In this document: one piece after another, positions 26,863 to 39,684 of the stretch
How the letters are laid out: each line of letters opens with the position of its first letter
How positions within the stretch are numbered: position 1 is the first letter of the stretch
Assembly: GCA_026874595.1 (NCBI GenBank)
Contig: CM049308.1
Span: 18,724,001 to 18,788,000, forward strand
Source of the DNA: Sipunculus nudus
Taxonomy: Eukaryota > Annelida > Sipuncula > Golfingiida > Sipunculidae
Direction: 5' to 3'
Length of the DNA: 64,000 bases
Translations under genes and position numbers: made by a program
Notes under the pieces: model-generated
What the model saw: only the letters and a program-made list of their open reading frames with translations
Database searches by the model: none
Told to the model about the DNA's origin: nothing

Positions 26863-27156
26863 CTCGCTGCTTTTTTTTAAATGGTAAGTTTTTATGCTTT
26901 TAAACTCATGATATATAAGTAAATCACGAGACATACGAGTTTTTACCGCTGGAATCAGCGTTGCAAAATTTGCAATTGTTGCAAAATTGTTATTGACTCA
27001 ATTTTTGTGTTCACATAAGCGCATGACACACTAGAAGGAAACATACGATAAAAAAAGTTCCAAACTAATATGAGAATTCCACAAGAAGGAATTTATATGA
27101 ATTTTTAAGCAAATAAACGTAAGAAACAACTGTTTTGAATTTGAAATCTGAAACCT

Positions 27157-27300
27157 TACGGGGTATAACCTGAAATCGATTTCAAGTTACCCCCGGGGAT
27201 AATCTGAAATCGATTTCGAGTTACCGGGGGTAATCTGAAATCAATTTCAGATTAACCCCCGCTTCAGATTACCGGGGGTTACTCTGAAATCGTTACACCG
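27157..27300. repeat. Array of self-complementary units (family P)
   Basis: Three to four adjacent units of about 34 bp, each nearly its own reverse complement. The half-site is close to GGGGTAATCTGAAATCGA. Units lie at about 27,158-27,196, 27,195-27,229 and 27,226-27,260, with a partial one to 27,300. Neighbouring units share their G/C ends. The array sits about 620 bp past the stop codon of the bHLH gene and is not explained by any gene. Confidence 0.75.
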
Positions 27301-27790
27301 GGTCAACAAGTTCTACAATTGCATATATACAGACTGTCAGACATTTGCGTGTTTGCGCACCCGATTTCGAAACCAATCAGTCTGGGCATTCACCTTGTTG
27401 TGTACAAATTATGTCAATGCGGTTTACCTGAGATTAGCGTAACAGGTACCTTTTTTTAACATCCATTGAAACACGTGACGCTGTCTGCCCTTCCTGTGTG
27501 TTAACTGCTAGGCTGGTCTGTTTTTTATATTGTTTTCAAGGTCCCTCTGTATGCGTGTGTGACGCTTGACAAATACACTCTGTTGAGGCTGCATGGAATA
27601 TCTCTCACTATAATCACAAAAGAGCAAGGCGTCTTTTTGTTGCTGGAACATAAAAGGCAAAAAAGAGTCATTCGAGCTCCTGTCGGTACTTCAACCATAC
27701 TTGGTAATGCTGTTTCCATGACAACCATGCATCGTCGATTATTGGATGTGCATGCACCAACTGCATGCAGAGTTGTCTACCAACACCGTA

Positions 27791-27796
27791 TTTATT
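27791..27796 (-). promoter_or_regulatory. Candidate poly(A) signal of the bHLH gene
   Basis: AATAAA on the minus strand, about 120 bp downstream of the bHLH stop codon. It fits a short 3' UTR, but other AATAAA words are common in such AT-rich DNA. Confidence 0.4.
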
Positions 27797-27918
27797 TATA
27801 CACTTGTAAAAATACCCTTTGGAATGAAATGATACAGTATATTGATGAAGGTGAGATGTAATATGTGCTAGGGTACCGCCTGCTGCCGTTGCTAGGTATC
27901 AGCCTCACGTGTTTGTTG

Positions 27919-28821
27919 TCACGGAAATAAAATATTAAGGTCAGCTCCTAAAAAGCACTGTGTGGGGGAAAACCTCCCCTCGGATGCACTATCACTGGAA
28001 ATACCTTGATGCATAGAAAATGGGGAATAAGAACTGACTGGGCTGCTGCAGGAATCACTGCTGCTGCAAGCAGAAGAACTAGATTCAGCACTGCTGCAGC
28101 CAGAGGAACTGCCGGCACTGTCTCCAGGGACAAGGGGCTCCCCTGTCGGTCCACACCCAAGCATCTCTCTTAATGCAGCGATATAATTCATGGCCATTCT
28201 TAATGTCACAATTTTTGTCATTTTGCCTTTATCAGAAAGGGCTGGCACTGCTAAACGCAGCTCTTCAAAAGCAGTATTAATGTCTTTCATACGCGTTCGC
28301 TCACGGGCATTAGCTGTTCGCCGTCTGTACTTACTTAAAGGCGGAGGTTTTGCTTTTGGTTTGGGTTGCCGCGGTTCTTTCCGGCGACGTTCTGTTTCGA
28401 TTCTGTTGATGACTGAACTTGCTCTTAAATTATACTCCCTTTTACGTCCTTTTCTAGGTACAGTCTCGCTGTTACCAGAGACGGCATCGTTAGTTACTGA
28501 GTCAGTATGTTCGAGCTCACCTTCGGCTTTTAGTTGTTCTCTCCTTCTGCTATTTTTCACCGTGCTGTCACTAGCCTTGCGTTTGTGTCTAGTCCTTCTC
28601 TTAGGGCCAGTTTCATCTTGCTTTTGAATATTATTATTTTGATCCAAAACACTAAGGACTCCAGCCCGTTCAAGGGACAGTCCTATTTCTTCCAGAATAT
28701 CATCTGAAGAATCTGGATCCAGCGTAGCATTGTTGAGCTCCTGTCCTAGTAAATCCAGGTCCATGGTGTCTGTCGCTGCAGAGTTGGGACCAATGTCCTC
28801 TGTGACCGATATAGGTAGCAT
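27919..28821 (-). CDS. bHLH transcription factor, delilah-like
   Basis: A single uninterrupted 300-codon frame. A bHLH domain spans about residues 163-222: basic region and helix 1 start KYRRRTANARERTRMKDINT, loop about 192-201, helix 2 from MTKIVTLRMAMNYI. The conserved E-R-x-R of the basic region (Glu174, Arg177) that contacts E-box DNA is intact, so it should dimerise and bind CANNTG sites in the nucleus. The basic region followed by KM-T-K-I-x-TLR-MAM-YI is closest to the delilah/Atonal-related group as I know it. NeuroD and neurogenin have a different basic region. The N terminus is acidic (residues 20-50), basic clusters at 74-82 and 92-94 may be nuclear localisation signals, and the tail (236-264) is serine-rich. 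The start is the first ATG of the frame. No intron is needed. The exact subfamily needs a phylogeny. Confidence 0.9.
   Translation of the reverse strand: MLPISVTEDIGPNSAATDTMDLDLLGQELNNATLDPDSSDDILEEIGLSLERAGVLSVLDQNNNIQKQDETGPKRRTRHKRKASDSTVKNSRRREQLKAEGELEHTDSVTNDAVSGNSETVPRKGRKREYNLRASSVINRIETERRRKEPRQPKPKAKPPPLSKYRRRTANARERTRMKDINTAFEELRLAVPALSDKGKMTKIVTLRMAMNYIAALREMLGCGPTGEPLVPGDSAGSSSGCSSAESSSSACSSSDSCSSPVSSYSPFSMHQGISSDSASEGRFSPTQCFLGADLNILFP
28156..28332 (-). other. bHLH domain segment
   Basis: DNA encoding residues 164-222 of the bHLH protein: basic DNA-contact region, helix 1, loop and helix 2. It is the only part of the protein with clear cross-family conservation. The flanks are low-complexity or unrecognised. 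Confidence 0.88.
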
Positions 28822-28855
28822 TCACGGTGAGTGAGCGTAGTTGATGAATCCGGCT

Positions 28856-28863
28856 ATTATAAG
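28856..28863 (-). promoter_or_regulatory. Possible TATA-like element of the bHLH gene
   Basis: On the minus strand CTTATAATAGCC lies about 35-42 bp upstream of the ATG. If used as a TATA box the 5' UTR would be only a few bases, so either the leader is very short or the true start site is elsewhere. Confidence 0.25.
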
Positions 28864-28865
28864 GA

Positions 28866-30480
28866 GCACAGGTTAGCGCATCGCCTACCAGTTTCATTCA
28901 CTGTGAACCAAATACGTGGGAGTTCAGAGGCAGCATGCCGGTGCGTTTGCCGTCCTGCGCATAATCTTGTATATTAACTCATGAACGTACTTTGCTTGTA
29001 CTTTGCCAGACACTATTATACTGTTCGAGTTTGTATAAACAGTAACGTTATATCCCACATTCAGCCAAAGCAGGCAATATACAAAATAAATCGAGTTGTC
29101 GGCAAACTTGGAGTTCACAGAGGCTCCGTCCCATAAATCATCACGCAGCAGGTTGCTGTCCGTGCCGTTGGTACAGAACTTGCTTGTTCTGTCACTTCAG
29201 TGCTGAATATCAAGGCTGTCGCAGCGACACATGTGAGGCCAAACACGACTGGCTTTATATCACCTCAACCGAGGGGAGCGACTCTCCGATACAACTAACT
29301 GCATGCAGTTTCAGTATCCCCGATGTTTTGGCTGTATTTATGCGGGAGCTCCGGCCTATCGCGTTCCTGACGGGGCCCTGGCTTGACGAGATGAGTTCTA
29401 AATGGCTGTGATCGGTGGGCCGTATATGGCGTTGCATTAATGACATGTGCCATAGGGGAACCCCGAGTAAAACTTACGACTCAAACCAGGCACGCTTGAA
29501 CGGAGCTTCGTTGCTCCCGTTCTTAAATCTCAGCCCGGACTGTCCCATTGTAAACACATCACAGAAGATAACGAAGGAGGCCTAGTTTTTTAACTCCCAC
29601 TCAAAAGCCAAATTTACTCACCTACTTTTACCGGAAGCTACAATTGTTGCTCCATTTGGACTAAATCATTTTGTACTTGCGCAAGTGAAATCTTTGACAC
29701 GGGGTCCAGACCCCCGCTGACGCCATTGCCTGAAGAGCGTTACTGAGGGCGTCATTGAGTGAAAACTACTATCTAATGTTTAAAGAGTTAGGTAACTTGA
29801 TGATATATTAAACAGGGGTGTTAAAAGACTTTTTGTCAGAAGCAAAATACAATATGAATAGAGGTAGGGTGAATAGGCTATGATTTAATTTCGGTCTTAG
29901 ACGCTAAGTGCGGGTGAAGGACGACAAAGTGGACTGACTGGCGCCGCCCAGTGCGCTCTACCGGGGCTGGGAAAATTGACTTTACTGTAGGTGTGATCCT
30001 TATTCATTTTAAAATCTTCCCTTATTACTTTGGAAGTGTGTGTTGATAGGTTGATAACAAATGAGGCCGAAGCTTTCTTGCTTCGCGTGAATGGGCAGTG
30101 AGCAAATAGTGCGATGTCCGCAAAGCGCCGGGGACTCTGACCCGGTGTTTGAAATGTAGTATCATCGTGCCGAGACGGCCATCCAGCAGTGAATGTCAAT
30201 ATTTGACAGGGGGCCCCAGAAAGGGGATGAGCTCGGAGGTAAAACTGCACAATGGCACGTATTGTGTCCCAAGTTCCATAATCAACCATCACGCACAATC
30301 CAGTCGGTCTTTCTTCCCCGCCCAGCCCTCCTCTCCCGATGACCTCAACAACTGGACACCACATTGCTTCATCTCTAAGCAGAGCTAGCGTTAGTTCACT
30401 GATCAGTTTCTCGTTCGGCATTTGATTCACCACAGTCCCTTGCTAGACCTGTGCAGACGCCAGGTGGATAGACCGACCAA
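28866..30480 (-). promoter_or_regulatory. GC-richer region upstream of the bHLH gene
   Basis: About 1.6 kb with visibly higher GC and CpG content than the surrounding DNA, directly upstream of the bHLH start on the same strand. CATGTG E-box words occur near 29,230 and 29,444. It holds no recognised gene. A promoter or regulatory role is inferred from position and base composition only. Confidence 0.35.
29897..30433 (-). CDS. Unassigned 178-codon open frame
   Basis: A long minus-strand frame for this AT-rich DNA, but it lies in the GC-richer block where stop codons are rarer. No domain, signal peptide or membrane segment is recognised. A run of proline, histidine and arginine looks non-globular. 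A shorter frame overlaps it on the other strand (30,149-30,388). It could be a lineage-specific gene, an exon, or chance. I give it little weight. Confidence 0.15.
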   Translation of the reverse strand: MVNQMPNEKLISELTLALLRDEAMWCPVVEVIGRGGLGGEERPTGLCVMVDYGTWDTIRAIVQFYLRAHPLSGAPCQILTFTAGWPSRHDDTTFQTPGQSPRRFADIALFAHCPFTRSKKASASFVINLSTHTSKVIREDFKMNKDHTYSKVNFPSPGRAHWAAPVSPLCRPSPALSV

Positions 30481-30540
30481 TAATAAAGTTTACAAACTAC
30501 AATTTCCAACTTTTATTCTGCAAGTGATGTTATTTTTTTT

Positions 30541-30607
30541 GGGGGGGGGGGGGTTTAATCGTGTATATATATAACCAAAGTTGGGATGTTGTCTGTCTGT
30601 CTGTCTG
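30541..30607 (+). repeat. G13 homopolymer and (CTGT)n run
   Basis: Thirteen G directly after an eight-T run (30,541-30,553), followed by a short GTCT/CTGT tetranucleotide run at about 30,589-30,607. Confidence 0.9.
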
Positions 30608-30610
30608 CCT

Positions 30611-31149
30611 CTATCGCCTGTGTATATTCATTTTTTTCAGTCATTTATTTAACTCGTGTAACTCTAACCTTTGATGACATAAAAAATGATATATTTATTT
30701 ACAACTTCAAATAAACATTTCAAATAAATAACAAGGACTTCTATAGTGTCGGACTTTCAGCCAGAGTTTTATGCGGAGGGAACATGGGTGGTTACGTCAC
30801 TAGATGACTGGAGGTGACAGGTTGTGGGATAAACACGGTCGGTCTCTCCGGAATTTCATGCATGGGATGTGGTGGTCATGATAACGCGTGGTGGTCATGG
30901 TGACGTGGTGGTCGGTGACGATAATGATGATTACCAGGGATAAAGTGACAGAAAAATATGGTATAACTATGGTTTAGACGGTGAAAATGATCACCCTGAC
31001 GATGTGAAGATTATTAAGGTGACGTTTAGGACGGAGAGAGTATAACAGAGTGCGGCAGTTAGTCTCTTTTGTACCCTTATTGCTGTACTGTGTCTGTGTT
31101 TATAAAATAACGTAACTGTGGAATAGAGAAAGTCGCCTAGAGAATGGTG
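30611..31149. other. Intergenic DNA with short GTGGTCATG words
   Basis: Between 30,870 and 30,930 GTGGTCATG/GGTGACG words repeat a few times. No gene is seen. Confidence 0.45.
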
Positions 31150-33245
31150 CCTTTTGAAAATAAACAAAAACCTGAGACAACAAAGAAAAAGATTTCATAC
31201 AAAAAATGGGGAAAATGTTGATCTTGTGGAATCACAGAGAGATTTGGAGGAGAATCTATCATATATTTACAAACGGTATACAAAAAAAGAATTATTGAAT
31301 ATTTCAGATCACTTACAGAAGATGCATGGGATTAGAAGGAAATATGTAAATTGTGTAATACCTCGTTACGGCGCAAAATGTCATCACATCTTCCATGCTA
31401 AGCTGATTAGCTTGACGTAGGAAATAAATTAAATGATTTCTTCGTTTGAATGATCAAAAAGATTCGTGAACATATCGAGGAGACTCCCCTCCCTACTCAT
31501 AACCAGGATAACATGCCTTGTTGTGTTGACACACTCTCCAGCATCCACAGGTATCAGAGAACTCTGTTATCAAAATTGTCCGTTCGAGTACATCAAAATC
31601 TTGTTATCTTGACACCATTCCGTCGGCAGTTTTGAAAAAATGTGAAACTTCAGTTGTAAAACCATTAACAAAAATTATAAACAGCTCTATAAGTAGTGGT
31701 GTAGTACCTAGCATTCTGAAAGAGGCAGTAGTAAAACCTTTACTGAAGAAAGATTTGCCTAACCCTGAGTTAATGAAAAACTTTAAGCCAGTGTTCAATC
31801 TTCCATACTTATCAAAACTTTTCGAGAAATAATATCATATTTCACAGCACATGACAGTATATAAATGGATTATCTGATCCTTTTCAGTCTGCTTACACAA
31901 GTATCTGTTCAACAGAAACAGCACTTCTACGTGATTTAAATGATATTTAACAAGGGAAGTTGATAACGGAAATGTTGTAGTGCTGACCATGTTAGACTGC
32001 TGCTGCTTTTGATACTATAGACCATACAATTTTGTGGAATTGTTTACATGAGTGCCATGGTGTCCGTGGTACCGCTTTAAATTGGAAAGTCTTACCTATA
32101 TTCGGTCGTAGTCAACGTATTTTGATTGGAAACACAATTTCTGAATCGAAACAGTAAGAATTTGGGGTTCCCAAGGGGTCCATTAAAGGACCAAAGATTT
32201 TTAAAATTCATAGCTGTCCGGTATATCATTTATTTTTCGTAAAAACAATTTGGATTATCACATATATGCAGATGACACACTGATATATACATATTTCAGG
32301 GAAGAAGACGTTGTGTCTCAGACGCGAGCAATGAATCGTGTGCAGGCATCTGTATAGCAGAAATCAAAGAGTGGATGAGAATTGATAATCTTAAACTTAA
32401 TGAAGAGAAAACTAGTGTTATGGTGGTCATGACATTGCACCTGCTTCGTTTGTATGTAACCTTGGAGTTATTCTACATTCGTCTGTTTTGATGGATAAGC
32501 AGATAAATAACATGTGTAAGCTAGGTTGTTTCTTACCTGATGAGAAATATTAGCAGAATTCGGCGCTGCTTATCAATTGATGCTATAAACACTGGCCCAT
32601 AGTTTAGTTGCTAGTAAGTCAGATTACTACATGCAATAGCCTGTTGTTTGGTGTCCCCCAGTACCAACTTGATAAGATACAGTATGTCTTAAACTGTGCT
32701 GCTATAGGGTTATCACTGAATTTAGCCGGAGGGAACACATAACCAGTACAATGATTTGTCTTTTTTGGATACCAGTGAAAGAACAGCTCGAACATTAAAT
32801 TTTATTATTGGTCTTCAAATCACTACATAGCCTTGCACCAGATTATTTCCAAAATATGTTTGAGGTATATACCCCTGTACCGAACTTGCGATCTGTCATC
32901 AGTTGAACATTTATAATACCGAGAAGCTGATATACTCTATGGGGATAGAGCTTTTAGTCACAGTACACCTACACCTGGTATTATGGAACAGATGGCCTTC
33001 ATATGCCTTCATATGCATTCAGATAGTCATTTATAAATCATTTATAAACACGTAAGTTGATATGCATATTAGCAATATTTTAGAAATGTTTTAGTTTCAC
33101 AGATATAGATATGTAGTTGTATACGCGTGCATGTATTAATGGGCACAATTTTAATCAGATTTTCAAGGTTTTGCTTTATTTTATGTAAAGCGCTATGAAC
33201 AATTTTATGTTTTGGTATGGCGATATAAAATTTATATTATTGTTA
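31150..33245 (+). mobile_element. Degenerate non-LTR retrotransposon (LINE) with reverse transcriptase remnant
   Basis: Peptide pieces in shifting plus-strand frames follow the order of a LINE polymerase. An IKKIREH-type linker lies at about 31,450. A VVKPLLKKDLPNPELMKNFK block with NLPYLSKLFEK lies at 31,632-31,832, and FQSAY...STETALLRDLND near 31,887-31,946. A DTIDHT motif lies near 32,015, FGVPKGS near 32,160, and the catalytic YADD near 32,267. C-terminal pieces reach about 32,930. The 3' end (GTAAAGCGCTATGAACA, then TGGCGATATAAA and TTATT) is typical of CR1/L2/Jockey-type LINE tails. Many frameshifts and stops make it non-functional. Clade not resolved; the endonuclease is missing, so the copy is 5'-truncated. 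Confidence 0.85.
31632..31832 (+). pseudogene. Reverse transcriptase fragment of the LINE
   Basis: The longest intact frame of the dead LINE, 66 codons, covers the conserved start of the reverse transcriptase domain: a KPL-x-KK-x-x-x-x-P motif followed by NFKPV-NLPYLSKLFEK. It ends in TAA, and the next conserved block is in another frame. It marks orientation and family type but encodes nothing functional. Confidence 0.8.
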
Positions 33246-36013
<2,768 letters not shown>

Positions 36014-36090
36014 TATAATAATAATAATAATAATAATTATTATTATTATTATTATTATTATTATTTAATTATTATTATAATTATTATTAA
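36014..36090 (+). repeat. (TAA)n-(TTA)n microsatellite
   Basis: ATA trinucleotides switch to TTA, forming an imperfect palindrome. Similar runs often follow LINE 3' tails, but no LINE is visible next to this one. Confidence 0.95.
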
Positions 36091-36465
36091 ATTTATAATT
36101 ATAATATATTTCATTTTGTTATGTTATGTCATATTTTTTAATCTTTTCCTTAAAGACACCCCGTATTCCATTCGGATGGATGTAATTGTTTTCGGACAAT
36201 ATACGCAATATAACGGTCATGTATATATAAGGTTATGTTTCGGATTTATTATAGCCTCCATCCACTGCCCTTTTTTTCAAATAGTGTATTGTTTACCAGA
36301 TTTCGAGTTTGAAATTACATCCAAATTTGGTGTAACACAGAACACTCCTGTAACAAAAATGCAGATGTAAACGTGATTATAATATGCAAATGGCCTCACT
36401 ATAACTGGAATTTAAACTTTTCTTTTCTCGTGCACGTAGTCTTTTTCTCTTTGACTATCTCTCGC

Positions 36466-36516
36466 TGTCTCTGTCTGTCTGTCTGTCTAGCTGTCTGTCT
36501 GTCTGTCTGTCTGTCT
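36466..36516 (+). repeat. (CTGT)n microsatellite
   Basis: Tetranucleotide CTGT run of about 50 bp with one interruption. Confidence 0.95.
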
Positions 36517-38329
36517 CTCAAATCTTTTATGTACGATGTCTTATTTAAAGAAGAATTTTTTTATATATTTTCATTATTAATTATGATTTCTTAATCTGAG
36601 TGGGAAAAAACTTCCCAAAAATAATATATAAAGCTTATATTCACTATATTCATGCATACAGTAATTAAAAAAAATAAGTATTGTGAAACATTGAAATACT
36701 CTGGGGTTAGAGAGAACAGCTAGATTGTCAGATTATTAATCATAAAAGACAATAAAATATAGCTGCACTTTATTAATGTACGGCCGAGTAAAACGATAGA
36801 ACAGTTGATTGATAGACATTGAGTGCCCGAGACACTAAAACGCGATGCGATGAAAAAGCATTTAACAAAGACCTGTCCAGGCGTTAAAACAGCCGGAGTG
36901 AAAAATGTTGGGTCAGATCCAAGAGTAATTAGTTAAAAGAACTGTTTGTTATTTAGAAGGAGGGACTGAGGTGAAAAAATGCCACTTATGATACTACATG
37001 GGAGGTGTGTTAATTTGTCATTTTGCTGTGTGGGCGAATTATTAGTCATGTGAATGTAAATCTCTTCCTTATTTGTCATGTTCATCATACGTGTGTAGGT
37101 TTGATTGATGTGTCAGTTTGCAGTATTGGCGTGATGCCGACTGGGGAAAAGAGAAATGTAGGGGGAAAAAATCAGACAAAGAAAGTGAATATTAAGAGGA
37201 GATTTTTTTTTCTTCAAATTTTATTTTTGATTTTTACCTTTTTTGTCATTTTAAATTTTCTTTAAAATAGTGTCTTCCTAACATTATATAATCTATTTAA
37301 ATTTTAACTTTAACTGTTATTTTTTTTATTTCAAAACAATAATCTTAGTTTTTAAAGTAACAGTTTCAGGTTTTAGGTTATATAAATTTTTTTTTAATTT
37401 TTACATTGTAATAAATGGTATCAATATATATTCAAATGTTTTATTTGTAATTATTGTAACAGTTATATAGTAAGAAAATTTAAATTAGAATTTGGTGGGA
37501 TTTGAAAGTATTACATGTTTAAAACTCAATACGTTTATTATACTGCAGTTAAAAAACAATGATTACAATTAATCTTTCATTGTAATCATTTTATTGTTTC
37601 ATATGCATTTAATATTCATTTCCGTCAATCGACAAACGTTTAAAATACACATTTTTCATATTGAAGTTTGTTAAGCCGTAACTTGTTAACAAATTGAGAA
37701 CCTTGCAAAAGTTATGTGTATATATATTCTTCACTATTAAATCATAACGGTTTACATTTGGGCATATATATTTTTTTTTAAATATTCAAAAATCAAGATT
37801 GGAATCTCGTCCAACTCGCCATATATTAACCTTTTGGTTAATTTTATTTCTGTTAATGTATTTATATGCAGTTAGATAAACATCATTTATTCTATTCAAG
37901 CCCATGCCTTAGTAATTGTTTTCCTTAAATCTAAAAAAAAGTTTTAGTTAAAAGATATGATGCAACATAAATCAATTGCATATAATTAACAAAGTCTCAA
38001 TTATTAGAGAAAGAGCATACCTACTTTATAAAAGAAGATTTACTATTTGCGTATTGAGAATATTTTTAAACAATATATCTAAAATACTCTGATATGCATT
38101 GTTATGAAAAAGCACAGACAAGTTATGATGATACAGTTATGTGTAATTCAGATTTTCAACGGATGAATTAAAAAGTGTCGGGAGTGAATTTGTTTTATAT
38201 TCTATAGCAGACAAATTCCATGAAAGGGGTATTTTTCTTTCCATACATTATAATAGAAAGTACATTTGTACTTTTAACCATGCAGAAATCACCTTTGGTA
38301 CTCAATCAAAGCTCACAAGTTCGGGCAAC

Positions 38330-38331
<2 letters not shown>
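36517..38331. other. Intergenic DNA, no supported gene
   Basis: Very AT-rich with many T homopolymers; no coding signal. Confidence 0.6.
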
Positions 38332-38393
<62 letters not shown>

Positions 38394-38410
38394 AATATAA
38401 ATATATATAA
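38332..38410. repeat. (AT)n microsatellite
   Basis: About 58 bp of perfect AT followed by AATATAAATATA-like decay. Confidence 0.95.
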
Positions 38411-39074
38411 TCATCCTGGTCACATGATCTACGAATTACACTTTTGAGACCGCATGCAATATTTCCACTTAGTTTATGAAGGCATCTAAAATTTTTATGC
38501 CTCTTCGTAATGATGCATGCTTGAGCAAAAAATGCTTATAACTTGATTACTACATTTGTAGTATTCCTATACATGCATCACCTGAAATTCCTTCACCAGG
38601 GCTTGTTTTATTGTTGTATAAATAAAGTGCAAATTTAATATTAACTCAATTAAAGGAAGCTTGGTTTATATCTATATGTTCCAAGACATACGTATTAATT
38701 AAAATCATTTTTAATAATAATTTTAGTGATATTATTAATGTTATTAATTATATTATAAATAAGAATAATTGATACAAATTTAGTGAATCCTCTCATATAA
38801 GCATGAAGGGGCGTCAATACGGGGGGGGGTATATATCGCCCCTCCCACTTTTTAGCAAAGGGGGGCTGTCAATGTTATCACCCCCTGCTATTCAGAGAAT
38901 AATATTTATATATTGGACATGAAATATATTAATAATAGAATTACAGACTTTGTTCCAGTTTACTATGAAATATTAGAAATCTTTACTTGGTTTAGTGGTG
39001 ACTTATACGGGAAATACCTTATTTTTTTTAAATCTTATGCTTAATGATATTATATTTTAAATGTTACCACAGAC

Positions 39075-39076
<2 letters not shown>
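38411..39076. other. Intergenic DNA, no supported gene
   Basis: Contains a G9 run at 38,821-38,829 with a nearby GCCCCTCCCAC; otherwise nothing recognised. Confidence 0.55.

Positions 39077-39135
<59 letters not shown>
39077..39135. repeat. (AT)n microsatellite
   Basis: Near-perfect AT run with one phase shift in the middle. Confidence 0.95.
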
Positions 39136-39404
39136 TATGTTTATTAAAAGGTTGTCCCAACTTAGAATATCACCCTCCCTCTCCGAGTTACCCACACCCT
39201 TCGAGATAAATTGAAGTCGCTGCATATTAGTTTTTTCCAAACCATAAAATAAAAGTTACTTCCAAACACTTAACCCAATGAGATGCCATCAAACCTGTTT
39301 TGAGTATATCCTTTCACCTTGCATGTCTCGAGTGGCGCTAGGAGACAATTATTAGATGTTTACAATAAATAATTCGCTTTCCATGCACATGGTGATCCTG
39401 CATT

Positions 39405-39525
39405 ATCTGATTACGATACTGTCGATAACAATACTGTCGATAACGATACCGTCGATGACAATACGATGCTTGTCTTTGAATCGTGATGTATTGGTATACT
39501 GATGAATCGTATAATAGCCCTACAG
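39405..39525. repeat. TATCG/GTCGAT-rich repeat, second copy
   Basis: Three adjacent variants of GATACTGTCGATAACAAT (18-bp period) are followed by GATGTATTGGTATACTGAT and GAATCGTATAATAGCCCTA. The wording resembles the repeat at 10,065-10,660. Confidence 0.4.
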
Positions 39526-39540
39526 TATGTATATGCAAGT

Positions 39541-39635
39541 GAGTATGTGTGTGTGTATGTATGTTAATATGTATGCGTATATATGTATAAACATAGTTAT
39601 ATGCATATATACTTACATACATATTTACATATATA

Positions 39636-39681
<46 letters not shown>
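39541..39681. repeat. Compound (TG)/(TATG)/(AT)n microsatellite
   Basis: GTGT and ATGT words lead into a perfect (AT)n run at about 39,640-39,681. Confidence 0.93.

Positions 39682-39684
<3 letters not shown>

Noticed and set aside
27559-27861. 100-codon plus-strand frame next to the bHLH gene
   Set aside because: It lies in the probable 3' region of the bHLH gene on the opposite strand, with no recognised domain and a short frame also open on the other strand.
28190-28627. 145-codon plus-strand frame opposite the bHLH gene
   Set aside because: It is antisense to the bHLH coding sequence and Leu/Ser/Arg-rich, as expected from complementing a charged protein; it has no domain.
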